A stretch of 30,585 nt of DNA from Bradyrhizobium sp. CCH5-F6 (lineage in GTDB: Bacteria; Pseudomonadota; Alphaproteobacteria; Rhizobiales; Xanthobacteraceae), in assembly GCF_001556045.1 (NCBI RefSeq), contig NZ_LSIC01000128.1, positions 1-30,585 of the forward strand, read 5' to 3'. The position numbers and the translations under genes are program-made. Numbering within the stretch: position 1 is the first letter of the stretch; each line of letters opens with the position of its first letter. Below, piece after piece: positions 1 through 8,271 of the stretch. A model generated the notes under the pieces. The model saw nothing but the letters and a program-made list of their open reading frames with translations, was not told the DNA's origin and made no database searches.

Positions 1-261
1 TGCAAAACTCGCAACAGTCAGCGCGCTAAAGGACACCTTCTCGCGCGTAACCTAAATCGTCGCCGACCTTCTTGAACGAACCGATGGTAGCCATATCAAG
101 TCTCCTTGCGTTGTTTCGGACCGCGACCACCGCGGCCTCGATGGCGATGACCAGGCCGAATGGCGATCGGCGACGCACCCGCTTGCGGGCTGAAGCATCG
201 CGGAGGACGCCAGGGCTGAGACTTTCTTGTCTCGCGAGGAATGGGCTTAGCCCAGGGGAAG

Positions 262-430
262 AAAGTCGCAGGACTGGCGTTGCGGCTCAGACGATCGAGG
301 CGCAGCCGGTCTTCGGCCAGATCAAGCCATCAAAGAGGCGAGGTGCTCGCGTGCTGAACAACATTGAGAGGAGACGTGGACCGCCATCGGTCGTACGACA
401 CAAGAAGTCGGTTTGTTTTCAGGTGGGAGA
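262..430 (+). pseudogene. Probable remnant of an IS transposase C-terminus
   Basis: The plus-strand reading contains the segment QTIEAQPVFGQIK, which resembles the conserved C-terminal signature (IVEPVFGQIK-like) of IS1182/IS5-type DDE transposases. Downstream, the expected RG-x-E-W and AHN-x-x-KL signatures appear only as weak traces in shifted frames (for example VRHKKSVCF). No intact upstream catalytic domain, terminal inverted repeat or target duplication was seen. The call is a decayed fragment left by a past insertion near this part of the element. It rests on one short motif, so chance resemblance remains possible. Confidence 0.35.
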
Positions 431-870
431 AGAGAGGGCACGTGCAGGAACGGCGATTCGATGCCGAACATAAGCGCACCTGCAAGTAGGCTCCGATCTA
501 GTACATAGTGTGCCGAGGATTGGGCAATGATAGTAGCGAAGTGCTGTGAGGAAGGCGCGCCGATCGGAAAGACCGGACATCACCGGCCGCAACGTTGGAA
601 GCAACAGTCGATGCGCGGATGAAGGTTGCACGCTGCTCTGGTTGCGGCCGCGAGCGCAATCGGAGACTCGTTCAAGCCCGTTCTGGTTCCAAGGGGCGCA
701 CTTTCTGAAGACAGCAATGAACGATCGCAGAGCGACGTCAATATAAGCGGCGTGGAAAGGATGGACGTCGCGTGTGACGGCGATAATCGGCACAGTTGGC
801 GATCGCCGTGATTTCTCCGAGCGTCGTTGCGGTGCACGCACGGCGCGAGGCGCTAGGCGTGATCGCGGCG
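431..870. other. Gene-poor stretch, nothing convincing
   Basis: This stretch lies downstream of the DUF2493 gene stop codon. Open frames exist on both strands, but they are arginine-rich and of low complexity, as expected for random GC-rich sequence. No motif, tRNA or terminator with a T tract was recognised. A copy of the tRNA-Arg 3' end (a left att site) was looked for here and not found. Confidence 0.5.
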
Positions 871-1806
871 CTATGCGCCGCCGTCGCCAAATTTCCAGAC
901 CGGGATTCCCATCCGCCGTGCCTTGTCGGCGAGATTGTCCTGAATTCCTGTTCCCGGGAACACGATGACGCCGATTGGCATCATCGTCAGCATGAGATCG
1001 TTGCGCTTGAACGGCGCGGCCTTGGCGTGCTTCGACCAATCCGGCTTGAATGCGACTTGCGGTACCCTGCGGTTTGTCGCCCATTTGGCGGCGATCAGTT
1101 CGGCGCCTTTCGGTGAACCGCCGTGCAACAGGACCATGTCGGTATGCTTGGCGTGAACCTGGTCGAGACGATCCCAGACGAGGTGGTGGTCATCGAAATC
1201 GAGGCCTCCGGTCAGTGCGACCTTGGGCCCGACCGGAACAAGCACCTCCGTCTCGGCACGACGCTTGGCAGCGAGATAATCTCTGGAGTCGATCACTGCT
1301 GCGGTGACGGTGCGATGGCCGATCAGCGATCCCGATCGGGGACGCCAGAGTGAGCCGGTATGGGTTTCGTACTGAGCAATGGCCTGCTCGCGAAACAGCT
1401 CCATGCAATTGCGGCGTTCGATCAACGAAAGTCCTTCCGTGATGAGCCGCTCGAGTTCGACCGAGCGTACCTCGGAGCCGTCCTGGTCATGTTGACTCTG
1501 GCGTTGAGCCTGCTCGTTGGCGTCGAGCTGACGCTCGGTGCGGCCCGTGGCGCGATGGAACAGATTAACCGTCGACCAAAGCAGGTCTTCGAGGTCCGGC
1601 TCCATACGGCTGTCACTCAGTGTTGCCACGAAGGCATCGAAGATGTCGGCAACCGCCGAGGCGATCGTCTTGCCGTCGGGAAGCGGCCGCGGGTCGGGTT
1701 CGTCGCTGAACGGCCGGTAGCCGTAGAGTTGCAGTTCGGTCAGGACGTGGTGAAGCGGGGATGAGCCGTGCTGCGGTTCGAATTCGGTGTCGTCATGATC
1801 CGTCAT
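871..1806 (-). CDS. DUF2493 / SLOG-fold (YspA-like) protein
   Basis: The 311-aa protein has an acidic, probably disordered N-terminus, a central helical region with many Q, E and R residues, and a C-terminal domain from about residue 190. That domain contains KVALTGGLDFDDHHLVWDRL, then LLHGGSPKGAELIAAKWA, then GVIVFPGTGIQDNLADKARRMGIPVWKF. This is the typical layout of DUF2493, a SLOG-superfamily Rossmann fold expected to bind a nucleotide or nucleotide-derived ligand; the exact substrate is unknown. The ATG is preceded by GAGGA at a suitable distance. It is the last gene of the minus-strand series DUF932-parB-Toprim-DUF2493, an association recognised from alphaproteobacterial plasmids and islands. 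The family call is confident; the role in element maintenance is inferred from neighbours only. Confidence 0.85.
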   Translation of the reverse strand: MTDHDDTEFEPQHGSSPLHHVLTELQLYGYRPFSDEPDPRPLPDGKTIASAVADIFDAFVATLSDSRMEPDLEDLLWSTVNLFHRATGRTERQLDANEQAQRQSQHDQDGSEVRSVELERLITEGLSLIERRNCMELFREQAIAQYETHTGSLWRPRSGSLIGHRTVTAAVIDSRDYLAAKRRAETEVLVPVGPKVALTGGLDFDDHHLVWDRLDQVHAKHTDMVLLHGGSPKGAELIAAKWATNRRVPQVAFKPDWSKHAKAAPFKRNDLMLTMMPIGVIVFPGTGIQDNLADKARRMGIPVWKFGDGGA

Positions 1807-1925
1807 GGGACGATGTCCTCGGTGGATTGGCCGCGCCCATCGCGGCCTTCGTGGCGATCACTCAGACGGCAAGCGGGACGGACCAGAACCCGAAGCAACG
1901 CGGAGGGCCGGAGCGACAGCGGAGG

Positions 1926-2032
1926 ATGGCAGGGGCGCGGCTATTTTGCTTCGCGATGCAAAGGCGGACGGACTCATCGCGCTTGATCGTGCCGTGACCA
2001 CCGCCGGCGGAAAATAGCCGCGCCCCTGCCAT
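1926..2032. repeat. Perfect 22-bp inverted repeat with a 63-nt spacer
   Basis: The left arm is 1926-1947 and the right arm 2011-2032; they are exact reverse complements, with ATGGCAGGGGCGC at the outer end and GGCTATTTT at the inner end. The pair lies in the 339-nt gap between the Toprim and DUF2493 genes. As RNA or single-stranded DNA it could form a very stable stem, and the spacer contains smaller complementary stretches (TTGC/GCAA, GGCGG/CCGCC). It has no convincing T tract, so a simple terminator is not the best reading. Alternatives are a structured RNA, a single-strand replication-initiation hairpin, or the scar of a small element. Nothing else was recognised in the rest of the 1807-2145 gap. 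Confidence 0.8.
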
Positions 2033-2145
2033 TGCCGGTCGGGCCGGCTTGCCGTCCGATCGCCCTCTAGAAGGCCGGGCGCGGCTCTCTCCAACGAAGA
2101 CCTCGTCTTGATCGGGCTGTCGACTTCGATTGTGAGCGCCAGCGC

Positions 2146-3195
2146 TTATGCCGTACTCGCGACCGCCAACGGCAAGAAGCGGGCGACGTCCCCTGGCGCG
2201 AGCTGAATGCGCAAAGCGGCTCGGAGCTCATTGATGCCGAAGGTGCGCAGATCCTCGTTGAAATCTGTAAGCCGGGGCGACAGTCGGATCGCCTCGATTC
2301 CGACGGCTTCTGCCCGCTGTGCCAAAGCGGTTGCGACCGCCTGTCCGGCCGCATCGGCATCACGCGCGATGTAGAGCCGGCGCAGGCTCGGCGGCAGCAA
2401 CATGGCGGCGAGATGGTTGGCCGATAGCGCTGATGCCATCGGCAGGGTCGGCAGTGCGCAGCGCAAGGAGAGCATGGTCTCGATGCCCTCTCCCGCAGCG
2501 AGGACGTCATGGGCCATTCCAAATCGGACAGCGTTGCCGAGCAGAAGGCCCATCGCCCGGCGTGGCGTGTCGACCGGTGCCTTGCTCTGACCGGTAAGAT
2601 CCAGCCAGGTGCGATGGACGCCGGTGATGACACCGTCATGTGTGGTGACAGCGGCGATCAGGGCCGGCCAGGTCTCGGTGGGGAGGTCGTCATCGGGCCT
2701 GTAGTAGCAGCGCGGATGAAGCCGAAGGCTTGCAGTGTCATGCAAGGCCGAAATGCCGCGCCTTCGGAGATATGTTTCGGCGATCGTGCCCTGGATAGGT
2801 TTTGACATGGCAAACAGCCGCCGCGCCGACTCCAGTGAACCGCGGGGTGCGGGTGGAAGCGGCGATTTTGATTCGGCCACACGGTCGCGTGGCAGGCTGA
2901 GAAAGCGCCGCGCCTCGGCGAGGACGTCGCGGAATTCAACGATGCCGTAGCTTTCCTGGATGATATCGAGCAGATCCCCGTGCTCGCCGGTCGCAGCATC
3001 CGTCCACTTGCCGGCCATTCCCTTACCCCCATGACCTGGGCGCAGCCGGACAAACATGGACCGACCGCGCGCGTTGTGGACGTCGCCGACTATCCAATAG
3101 CGGCCGACGCGCCGCCCATTGGATAGATAGTGCCGGCAGACGAGTTCGGCCCGCTCGGCAAGCCGGCGGGCAAGATCCGATGCTTGGGCTGACAT
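2146..3195 (-). CDS. Toprim-domain protein (plasmid primase-like)
   Basis: The protein is about 349 aa. The N-terminal part resembles the zinc-ribbon-like/DUF7146 region of plasmid-borne primase-like proteins, although a full set of zinc-binding cysteines is not apparent. The C-terminal Toprim domain has the conserved acidic residues: AGEGIETMLS near residue 235 supplies the glutamate and YIARDADAAG near 280 supplies the DxD pair. Toprim domains carry out metal-dependent phosphotransfer in primases, topoisomerases and nucleases, so a role in replication or repair of the element is likely. The ATG at 3195 is preferred over the in-frame TTG at 3201 because GGAATT precedes it at normal spacing. 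It begins 16 nt after a strong terminator that follows parB, so it may rely on read-through or its own promoter. Confidence 0.85.
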   Translation of the reverse strand: MSAQASDLARRLAERAELVCRHYLSNGRRVGRYWIVGDVHNARGRSMFVRLRPGHGGKGMAGKWTDAATGEHGDLLDIIQESYGIVEFRDVLAEARRFLSLPRDRVAESKSPLPPAPRGSLESARRLFAMSKPIQGTIAETYLRRRGISALHDTASLRLHPRCYYRPDDDLPTETWPALIAAVTTHDGVITGVHRTWLDLTGQSKAPVDTPRRAMGLLLGNAVRFGMAHDVLAAGEGIETMLSLRCALPTLPMASALSANHLAAMLLPPSLRRLYIARDADAAGQAVATALAQRAEAVGIEAIRLSPRLTDFNEDLRTFGINELRAALRIQLAPGDVARFLPLAVASTA

Positions 3196-3210
3196 GATCA
3201 ATTCCGACGC

Positions 3211-3237
3211 AAAAAGGCCCGCCAGTGATGGCGGGCC
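3211..3237 (-). terminator. Rho-independent terminator after parB
   Basis: On the minus strand, GGCCCGCC, a six-base loop, GGCGGGCC and then TTTTT follow in order, a textbook intrinsic terminator. It starts about 25 nt after the parB stop codon and ends about 16 nt before the Toprim start. Expression of the downstream pair relative to parB is therefore probably reduced. Confidence 0.85.
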
Positions 3238-3261
3238 TTCGAGACTGACGCGGCTGTCCGC

Positions 3262-5391
3262 CTACTCGGCTGCGACAAGCGGCTCTTCTGCGTGAACTGC
3301 GTCATGGTCGGCCGGATGCTCTGCATCGGGCATAGCCATTTCGCTATCGGCCGGCGGCGCGTCCTCGACGTTTGAAGCAGACCGCGAGACTGGAGCAGAT
3401 TCTGCGGCCGATGATGTGGCGCTGATCGCCTGGCCGGGCGTACGCAACGGCTCCGGCAGCCAACCCGTGCCGGCGAGGAGTTCTTGGGCCCGCTCCGCCA
3501 TCTCGCCTTTCTTCAGATGCTCGATGAGCTGAGCGGCTGTCTCGCCCTTGGTTTCGCGTACCGCTTGCAGGATTCGGGCCTTGGTCACCCGGCCGAGGTA
3601 GTTGTCGACGGTCGGCGACCATCCAGCGGCAGCGACATCGAGCCCGATCGCCTGGGCGAGCCGGTCGGCGTGAGCCAGCGCACGCGGTCGCCGGTTCCAG
3701 GGCTCATAAACCGCATTGACGCTGAGCGCGATGCAATGCGCAAACAGGGCATCACGGCTGTCCCGATCGAAAGCGGACAGCGTGTTCCAGAGCTCGGCCG
3801 ACTCACGCGGCAACTGCTCGGACCAGCGCCGGTGCCGCTCGTCCACAGACTTGGCGATTGCAGTATCGCCAAGGCCGGGCGCATGGCTACCGAACACGAC
3901 GCTCTTCGCGTCAATGTCGATGCAGGACTCGGGCGTGTAGCGGTAGAAGAGCTTGAGGCAGAGCGCGTGCAGTGCTGCCAGGAACGCAATGTCTGGGTCC
4001 TGAGCCAGCGCATCGCGCATGGCGAGCGTGCGATACGCCGTGAGCTCGGTCAGCAAGCGATCAGGGATCGGCTTGATGCCGTCCTCTTGTTCAGCCTCGA
4101 CCTCGGCGGCTGAGGTAGCCGCCTGCGTGCCGTCGCCATCTGCCGGAGCGAACGCTACGGACCGGGATTCCTCCGAATTCGAATCAACTTCCCCCTCGGG
4201 CTCCGGAATTGCCGGTTCGTCCTCAGGGCGGACATAGCCGCGGTCGACACGCAAGACACCCGAGGCGTCGATGCTGACGAAGGCACCCGCGCGCGCGATC
4301 TCGTCGGGATCGTACTGGACTGGCCGCTCATCGAGCTCGGCAAGCGCGGTCTCGATCTCGCCAAGCCGCTGATCGATCGCTTCGGGAAGGACGTCGAGAT
4401 CGGAATGCTCCTGCTCCAGACGCTCGTATTCGGCGCGCAGGGCTTCGGCCGCGGCGACCTCCTCGCCGGTCATCGCAACGGACTCGCCGGAGATGCGACG
4501 CAGACCGTAGGTGTGGCCATAGGGAAAGTCGATCGCAACCTCGATCCATTTCCAGCCCTCGGAGCGGACGTTGTCCGCCGCGCGCTCCAGTTTCTCGGCG
4601 ACCAGCCGCTCCAGCAGCACTGGATCTTGCAGCCAGCCGCCATCATCCTGCTGGAACAGGTCGCGCATGATGTCGCCGCCAGCGCTCTCGTATGCCTCTA
4701 TCCCGACGAATTGCGCGCGCTTGTCGGAGGCGCGCACGGCGCCCTCGGTGAGAAGCCGCCGGATGTGATAGGGCTCCTTGTTGTGGGACCGCTGAACGGC
4801 CTCCCACACCTGCTCCTGGCGCGCGTGGTCTGGATTGACCGCAAACGCCATCAATTGGTCGAGTGTGATGCCGTCTTCGGCATAGACGTCGAGCAGCCTT
4901 GGCGAGACGGCAGCGAGCCTGAGTCGCTGCTTCACCACCGCCACACTCACAAAAAACGCGGCAGCGATCTCCTCCTCGCTCATTCCCTTTTCGACCAGGT
5001 CGCGGAATGCGCGGTACTGGTCGAGGGCGTGGAGTGGTACCCTCTGGACATTCTCGGCAAGCGAATCCTCCTCGGCGAGCCCATCGGTCCGGATGACGCA
5101 GGGAACCGGGGCCGTGCGTGCAAGCCGCTTCTGCTTGACCAGAAGCTCGAGCGCGCGATAGCGCCGCCCGCCGGCCGGGACCTCGAACATGCCGGTTTCC
5201 GAACCGTCCTCGTCGAGAACCGGGCGGACGGTGAGGCTCTGGAGCAGCGTGCGCCGCGCGATGTCCTGGGCGAGCTCCTCGATCGAGAGGCCCGCCTTGA
5301 TGCGGCGGACATTGGACTGGCTCAGCACCAACTGGCTGAAGGGGATATCACGCGACTGACTGAGGGTGAGCTTGCGAACGGATTTTGCCAT
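3262..5391 (-). CDS. Large ParB/RepB/Spo0J-family protein
   Basis: The 709-aa protein begins with a ParB N-terminal domain: SQSNVRR near 24-30, the box PAGGRRYRALELL near 72-84 (the GERRxRA CTP-binding motif with Gly replacing Glu) and DSLAENVQR near 109-117. A helix-turn-helix DNA-binding region follows at about 135-165 (SEEEIAAAFFVSVAVVKQRL). The rest is a long acidic, partly helical C-terminal region absent from chromosomal ParB, which is about 300 aa. Such long ParB-like proteins are typical of alphaproteobacterial plasmids and islands. No ParA partner adjoins it; the ParA-like gene at 15781 belongs to the transfer block. It may therefore act as a DNA-binding maintenance or regulatory factor. 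The frame stays open far upstream, but the start at 5391 is chosen because GGAG precedes ATG and the family homology begins there. Confidence 0.88.
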   Translation of the reverse strand: MAKSVRKLTLSQSRDIPFSQLVLSQSNVRRIKAGLSIEELAQDIARRTLLQSLTVRPVLDEDGSETGMFEVPAGGRRYRALELLVKQKRLARTAPVPCVIRTDGLAEEDSLAENVQRVPLHALDQYRAFRDLVEKGMSEEEIAAAFFVSVAVVKQRLRLAAVSPRLLDVYAEDGITLDQLMAFAVNPDHARQEQVWEAVQRSHNKEPYHIRRLLTEGAVRASDKRAQFVGIEAYESAGGDIMRDLFQQDDGGWLQDPVLLERLVAEKLERAADNVRSEGWKWIEVAIDFPYGHTYGLRRISGESVAMTGEEVAAAEALRAEYERLEQEHSDLDVLPEAIDQRLGEIETALAELDERPVQYDPDEIARAGAFVSIDASGVLRVDRGYVRPEDEPAIPEPEGEVDSNSEESRSVAFAPADGDGTQAATSAAEVEAEQEDGIKPIPDRLLTELTAYRTLAMRDALAQDPDIAFLAALHALCLKLFYRYTPESCIDIDAKSVVFGSHAPGLGDTAIAKSVDERHRRWSEQLPRESAELWNTLSAFDRDSRDALFAHCIALSVNAVYEPWNRRPRALAHADRLAQAIGLDVAAAGWSPTVDNYLGRVTKARILQAVRETKGETAAQLIEHLKKGEMAERAQELLAGTGWLPEPLRTPGQAISATSSAAESAPVSRSASNVEDAPPADSEMAMPDAEHPADHDAVHAEEPLVAAE

Positions 5392-5405
5392 TGACGTTTC
5401 TCCGC

Positions 5406-5445
5406 GACGGGCGGTCGAGAACCTCTCTCGACCTTCTCGCCCGTC
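5406..5445 (-). promoter_or_regulatory. parB leader hairpin next to the ribosome-binding site
   Basis: GACGGGCG (5406-5413) pairs with CGCCCGTC (5438-5445), and inside it GTCGAGA pairs with TCTCGAC. The structure ends two bases before the GGAGA that serves parB. In an mRNA leader it could modulate translation. A related GACGGG...GCCCGTC-NN-GGAGA layout precedes the DUF932 gene. Confidence 0.55.
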
Positions 5446-5454
5446 ACGAAGCGA

Positions 5455-5486
5455 AGCGCCGCCCTCTTCCTCTGAAGGGCGGCGCT
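5455..5486 (-). promoter_or_regulatory. Second parB leader hairpin (11-bp perfect stem)
   Basis: AGCGCCGCCCT (5455-5465) and AGGGCGGCGCT (5476-5486) are perfect inverted repeats with a 10-nt loop. The hairpin lies between the DUF932 stop codon and parB. It lacks a T tract on the minus strand, so an mRNA-processing, stability or attenuation role is as likely as termination. Confidence 0.55.
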
Positions 5487-5545
5487 GAAACTTGAAGACC
5501 GGGTTGAAACTCGCTCCTCGCAGACCCCCGGGGCGGCAGATCCCA

Positions 5546-6721
5546 TCAGTTGGCGCGATCCAGCAACTTTTTCGCCCGCGCCTCCAGATCGAGCCGGGCG
5601 TCCTGATGCGGCTTGTCCCGCGCAACAGCGGTAATGCCTTGCACAAAGTCGAAGACGCTCTCGGGCTTGCGGCCCTCCTCGGCGAGCACCGTCTCGATGA
5701 TCTTTGCGGTCTCTGATTTGCCGAACCCTCGCTTGCGCAGGAATTCGGTGCGCTCGTCGTCGGTGCGAGTGACGATGCGCTCCCGCGCCACCCGGATGCC
5801 GTGGACGAACGACTGCGGCGACGAATTGGCAAAGCGCGTGAGTGCCGGTGCGGCCTCATGGGCGAACCGGGAGGCCGCGAATTTAGAGTGGCGGATCGTG
5901 ATCTCCTGGAAATCCTCGACCCCCCACAGATTCCGATTCTGGCAGACGGCGCGAAGATAGAAGCTCGCGATGCCGAGGGCCTTGGCACCCACCTCGGAAT
6001 TCCAACAGTAGAAACCGCGGAAGTACAAGTCGGGTGAGCCGTCCGGCAGTCTGCCCGCTTCAATCGGATTGAGGTCGTCGACCAGAAACAGGAAGATGTC
6101 GCGGTCCGAGGCGTACAGCGTGGTCGTGGTCTTCGTAACATCGACTTTCGGATTGTAGATGCCAGTCGACCAGTCGAGTACGCCGGGCACTTTCCAGCGC
6201 GTATCGCCAGTGCCATTGCCGGCGATTCGTTGCACGGCGGCGACCAGCTCATGGTCGAAGATGCGGCCGTAATCTGGGCTAGTGACCGCCCGCAGTTCAA
6301 CGCGGCCGTCTTCGACTTCGAGCGTCTTGATCAGCTCTGCTCGATTCGCGGTTAGTCCGTACTGCAAGTTGATGGCCGCGAGCGGCGCTGGAAGCTGCCG
6401 CAGATACGCAGATGGCGTCCCCACCATTGTTGTCAGCTGACCAAAGCTCCAATGCGTCGGCGCGAGAGGTGCGGCCTCGCCTGGCAGCATAAGCGTCAGC
6501 CGCTCCGCGTTATCGCGATCGGCATCCACCCGGATCGCCGCGCTCTCCACCGTCCGGGTCCGGCTTCGCTCGGCCCGACCCCGAACGGCAGCGTGAAGCT
6601 CGGAGAGCGACAAATACCGGTCGTCCGCCGGCCGGGAAAACCACTCCGAGGCGACACGGCCGACGCGTTCACCGCGGCTCACATCCACCCTATAGCCGGC
6701 TAAAGCAGTCACTTGGGTCAT
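5546..6721 (-). CDS. DUF932 domain protein (phage/plasmid-like)
   Basis: The 391-aa protein matches the DUF932 (phage/plasmid-like, TIGR03299-type) family by its overall layout. The N-terminus has an RYLSLSELHAAV-like stretch, followed by a TPSAYLRQLPAPLAAINLQ segment, then a central region around YGRIFDHELVAAVQRIAG, WKVPGVLDWSTG and DRDIFLFLVDD, and a helical C-terminal third. The biochemical function of the family is not established; it is common on plasmids, phages and integrative elements. The start at 6721 is preferred over an in-frame ATG at 6733 because GGAG lies seven bases before it. It is first in the minus-strand series with parB, Toprim and DUF2493. Its leader carries nested inverted repeats that may regulate the whole series. 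Confidence 0.85.
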   Translation of the reverse strand: MTQVTALAGYRVDVSRGERVGRVASEWFSRPADDRYLSLSELHAAVRGRAERSRTRTVESAAIRVDADRDNAERLTLMLPGEAAPLAPTHWSFGQLTTMVGTPSAYLRQLPAPLAAINLQYGLTANRAELIKTLEVEDGRVELRAVTSPDYGRIFDHELVAAVQRIAGNGTGDTRWKVPGVLDWSTGIYNPKVDVTKTTTTLYASDRDIFLFLVDDLNPIEAGRLPDGSPDLYFRGFYCWNSEVGAKALGIASFYLRAVCQNRNLWGVEDFQEITIRHSKFAASRFAHEAAPALTRFANSSPQSFVHGIRVARERIVTRTDDERTEFLRKRGFGKSETAKIIETVLAEEGRKPESVFDFVQGITAVARDKPHQDARLDLEARAKKLLDRAN

Positions 6722-6733
6722 GGGAATCTCCAT

Positions 6734-6815
6734 GACGGGCGCCGCGGGACTCTCCTCTTGGCTCTTAACCCGTCACAGAACTTCCCGCCAAACTCTAACT
6801 CTGTGATGGCGCCCG
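6734..6815 (-). promoter_or_regulatory. Nested and competing inverted repeats in the DUF932 leader
   Basis: CGGGCGCC (6736-6743) pairs with GGCGCCCG (6808-6815), and inside it TCACAGA (6773-6779) pairs with TCTGTGA (6800-6806). A mutually exclusive pairing is also possible between TGACGGG (6733-6739) and CCCGTCA (6769-6775). Two alternative structures directly upstream of a gene start suggest an RNA switch or a protein-binding operator. The remainder of the 6816-7056 gap showed nothing else. Confidence 0.5.
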
Positions 6816-7056
6816 GAGTTTTCGGACGCGCCCAATGGAACCTGGCAGTTGCGAATCCCATGCCATGGGAATTGGTGCCGAACGAAGGTGGAGGCACTCA
6901 CGGCACAACTTAACGAAAACAGCAGCAAGAGCGCCGCTTGACGCGGCCCTCAAGCGGAGCGTGGAGGCAACTGCAGAAGTGGTCGCAGGCGGCTACGTGG
7001 AAAGCACTGGCGCTCGCTATCGCAACTGCGTCGTGCCATCGCCATCAGCCTCTCAA

Positions 7057-8271
7057 TCACGCCGGAACGACCAGAACGCGATTGGTTCCCACTCTACGGT
7101 CCGGCTCGCTGAACTTGACGCGTCGTATGACGTCCTCGATGCAGCAGTTCACCGGGGCTGTCTCATATTCATCTCCTTGTGAGCCAACGATCAATCCACG
7201 CCCCGGAAAGCTCTGGCCGTCGATCTCGAAGAATAGTCGATGTGTGAACAATCCTTCCTCGTCGACATACAAAACATCTCCGCCTGAAAATTCGGCCGCC
7301 AATTGAATGCAGCCGCCGATCGCACCTTGCAGCGACTCCAGACTACTAGTCACTTCGATTGCTCTTACATTCCGGTGATATGGGTCGATGAGAATTGCGG
7401 GATAAGTCCGTAATTTGTGTGCAGGGCCCGTCTTAGCCGCCCGGGTTGGCTGGGGGACAGGAGATAGCCGCGACACATTAAAGAACGTCGAGCCCGGGGA
7501 AAGAAACTCGTCAGCGTCTTGGAGATCCTCCGCCATTCTGATATCGACTTTTCGTAGATGGTTTGCGAAGCCGCGGTCATGCTCGCAAGCCGCATGCCAG
7601 GAGGCGACAACAGCGATTCGCTGAAGTGTCCGAGCGAGCTCAACGGATGTCGTGCCGGCCGCTCGCAATAGATCCGCGCTTACCGGCTTTTGATTCGGCG
7701 GACCTCCAAGCGGCGGCAACGTATCGGTTGCAAGAACCTCGTCTGGTGAACCCCACATCCAGGTCAGAATTCGACGGGAGAATTCACCAGGCGGCGACAC
7801 GACCGCGAAAACACGCGGTGCCCCGAGCTGTCCGTCGGGGCTCGTCTGAGTCAAGAGCGCGATGGCGGACACTTCGAGAGTTTTCCCAACCATCAATGCC
7901 TGGTCGACAAAATCTAGATAAACGGCTAGGTAACCGGCACTAAATATCTCGGCCTTCTCGGCCATTTCTCTCGTAATTTGAAGCTTGAGAAGGCTGTCGA
8001 GAACCTCTCTTCCGAATTGGAATGCCGTGACGTGACGATCGCAATGCCCGCCCTGGTCAAGGAACCAACGCGCGATCGTTGCATCGAACTCTGTATTGAT
8101 ATCGACGCCGCCGGGAGACTGCGCGCGTATCACAGCAGCTTGGTGTGCTGTCGCCATCATGGCAACCAATGGGTTCTTGGCTTGAGATGAGTTGCCCTTA
8201 CCGCTGGCGCGGAGAGCGGCCGTCACTTCGCGGCCAGCATCCAATACGAAACGGTCCAACCAAGTTGTCAT
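7057..8271 (-). CDS. Two-domain protein: unknown N-terminal domain fused to DUF3846-like domain
   Basis: The 404-aa protein opens with MTTWLDRF...GREV. Residues about 1-280 resemble the N-terminal part of the protein at 9932-10972: both begin M-x-TWLD, both have an AGYLAVYLDFVDQALMVGKTL / VTAYINIADKAVRIGPSL segment, and both have TFFNVSRLSPVP / TLFQVERLKAPA. From about residue 291 the sequence switches to a DUF3846-like domain (PAILIDP...GDVLYVDEEGL...GRGLIVG). This closely resembles the whole protein encoded at 11995-12396. AGGG lies at good spacing before the ATG. No signal peptide or membrane segment is seen. DUF3846 has no established function, although it is common on plasmids, phages and islands. 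The function is unknown; the gene lies alone and divergent from the next gene. Confidence 0.7.
   Translation of the reverse strand: MTTWLDRFVLDAGREVTAALRASGKGNSSQAKNPLVAMMATAHQAAVIRAQSPGGVDINTEFDATIARWFLDQGGHCDRHVTAFQFGREVLDSLLKLQITREMAEKAEIFSAGYLAVYLDFVDQALMVGKTLEVSAIALLTQTSPDGQLGAPRVFAVVSPPGEFSRRILTWMWGSPDEVLATDTLPPLGGPPNQKPVSADLLRAAGTTSVELARTLQRIAVVASWHAACEHDRGFANHLRKVDIRMAEDLQDADEFLSPGSTFFNVSRLSPVPQPTRAAKTGPAHKLRTYPAILIDPYHRNVRAIEVTSSLESLQGAIGGCIQLAAEFSGGDVLYVDEEGLFTHRLFFEIDGQSFPGRGLIVGSQGDEYETAPVNCCIEDVIRRVKFSEPDRRVGTNRVLVVPA

Noticed and set aside
72..473. 133-codon plus-strand open frame as an intact gene
   Set aside because: Only a short transposase-like motif is recognisable; the rest reads as random arginine-rich sequence.
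3262..6300. A single 1012-codon open frame on the minus strand
   Set aside because: Only the part from 5391 matches the ParB family and has a Shine-Dalgarno sequence; the upstream extension overlaps the well-supported DUF932 gene in another frame.
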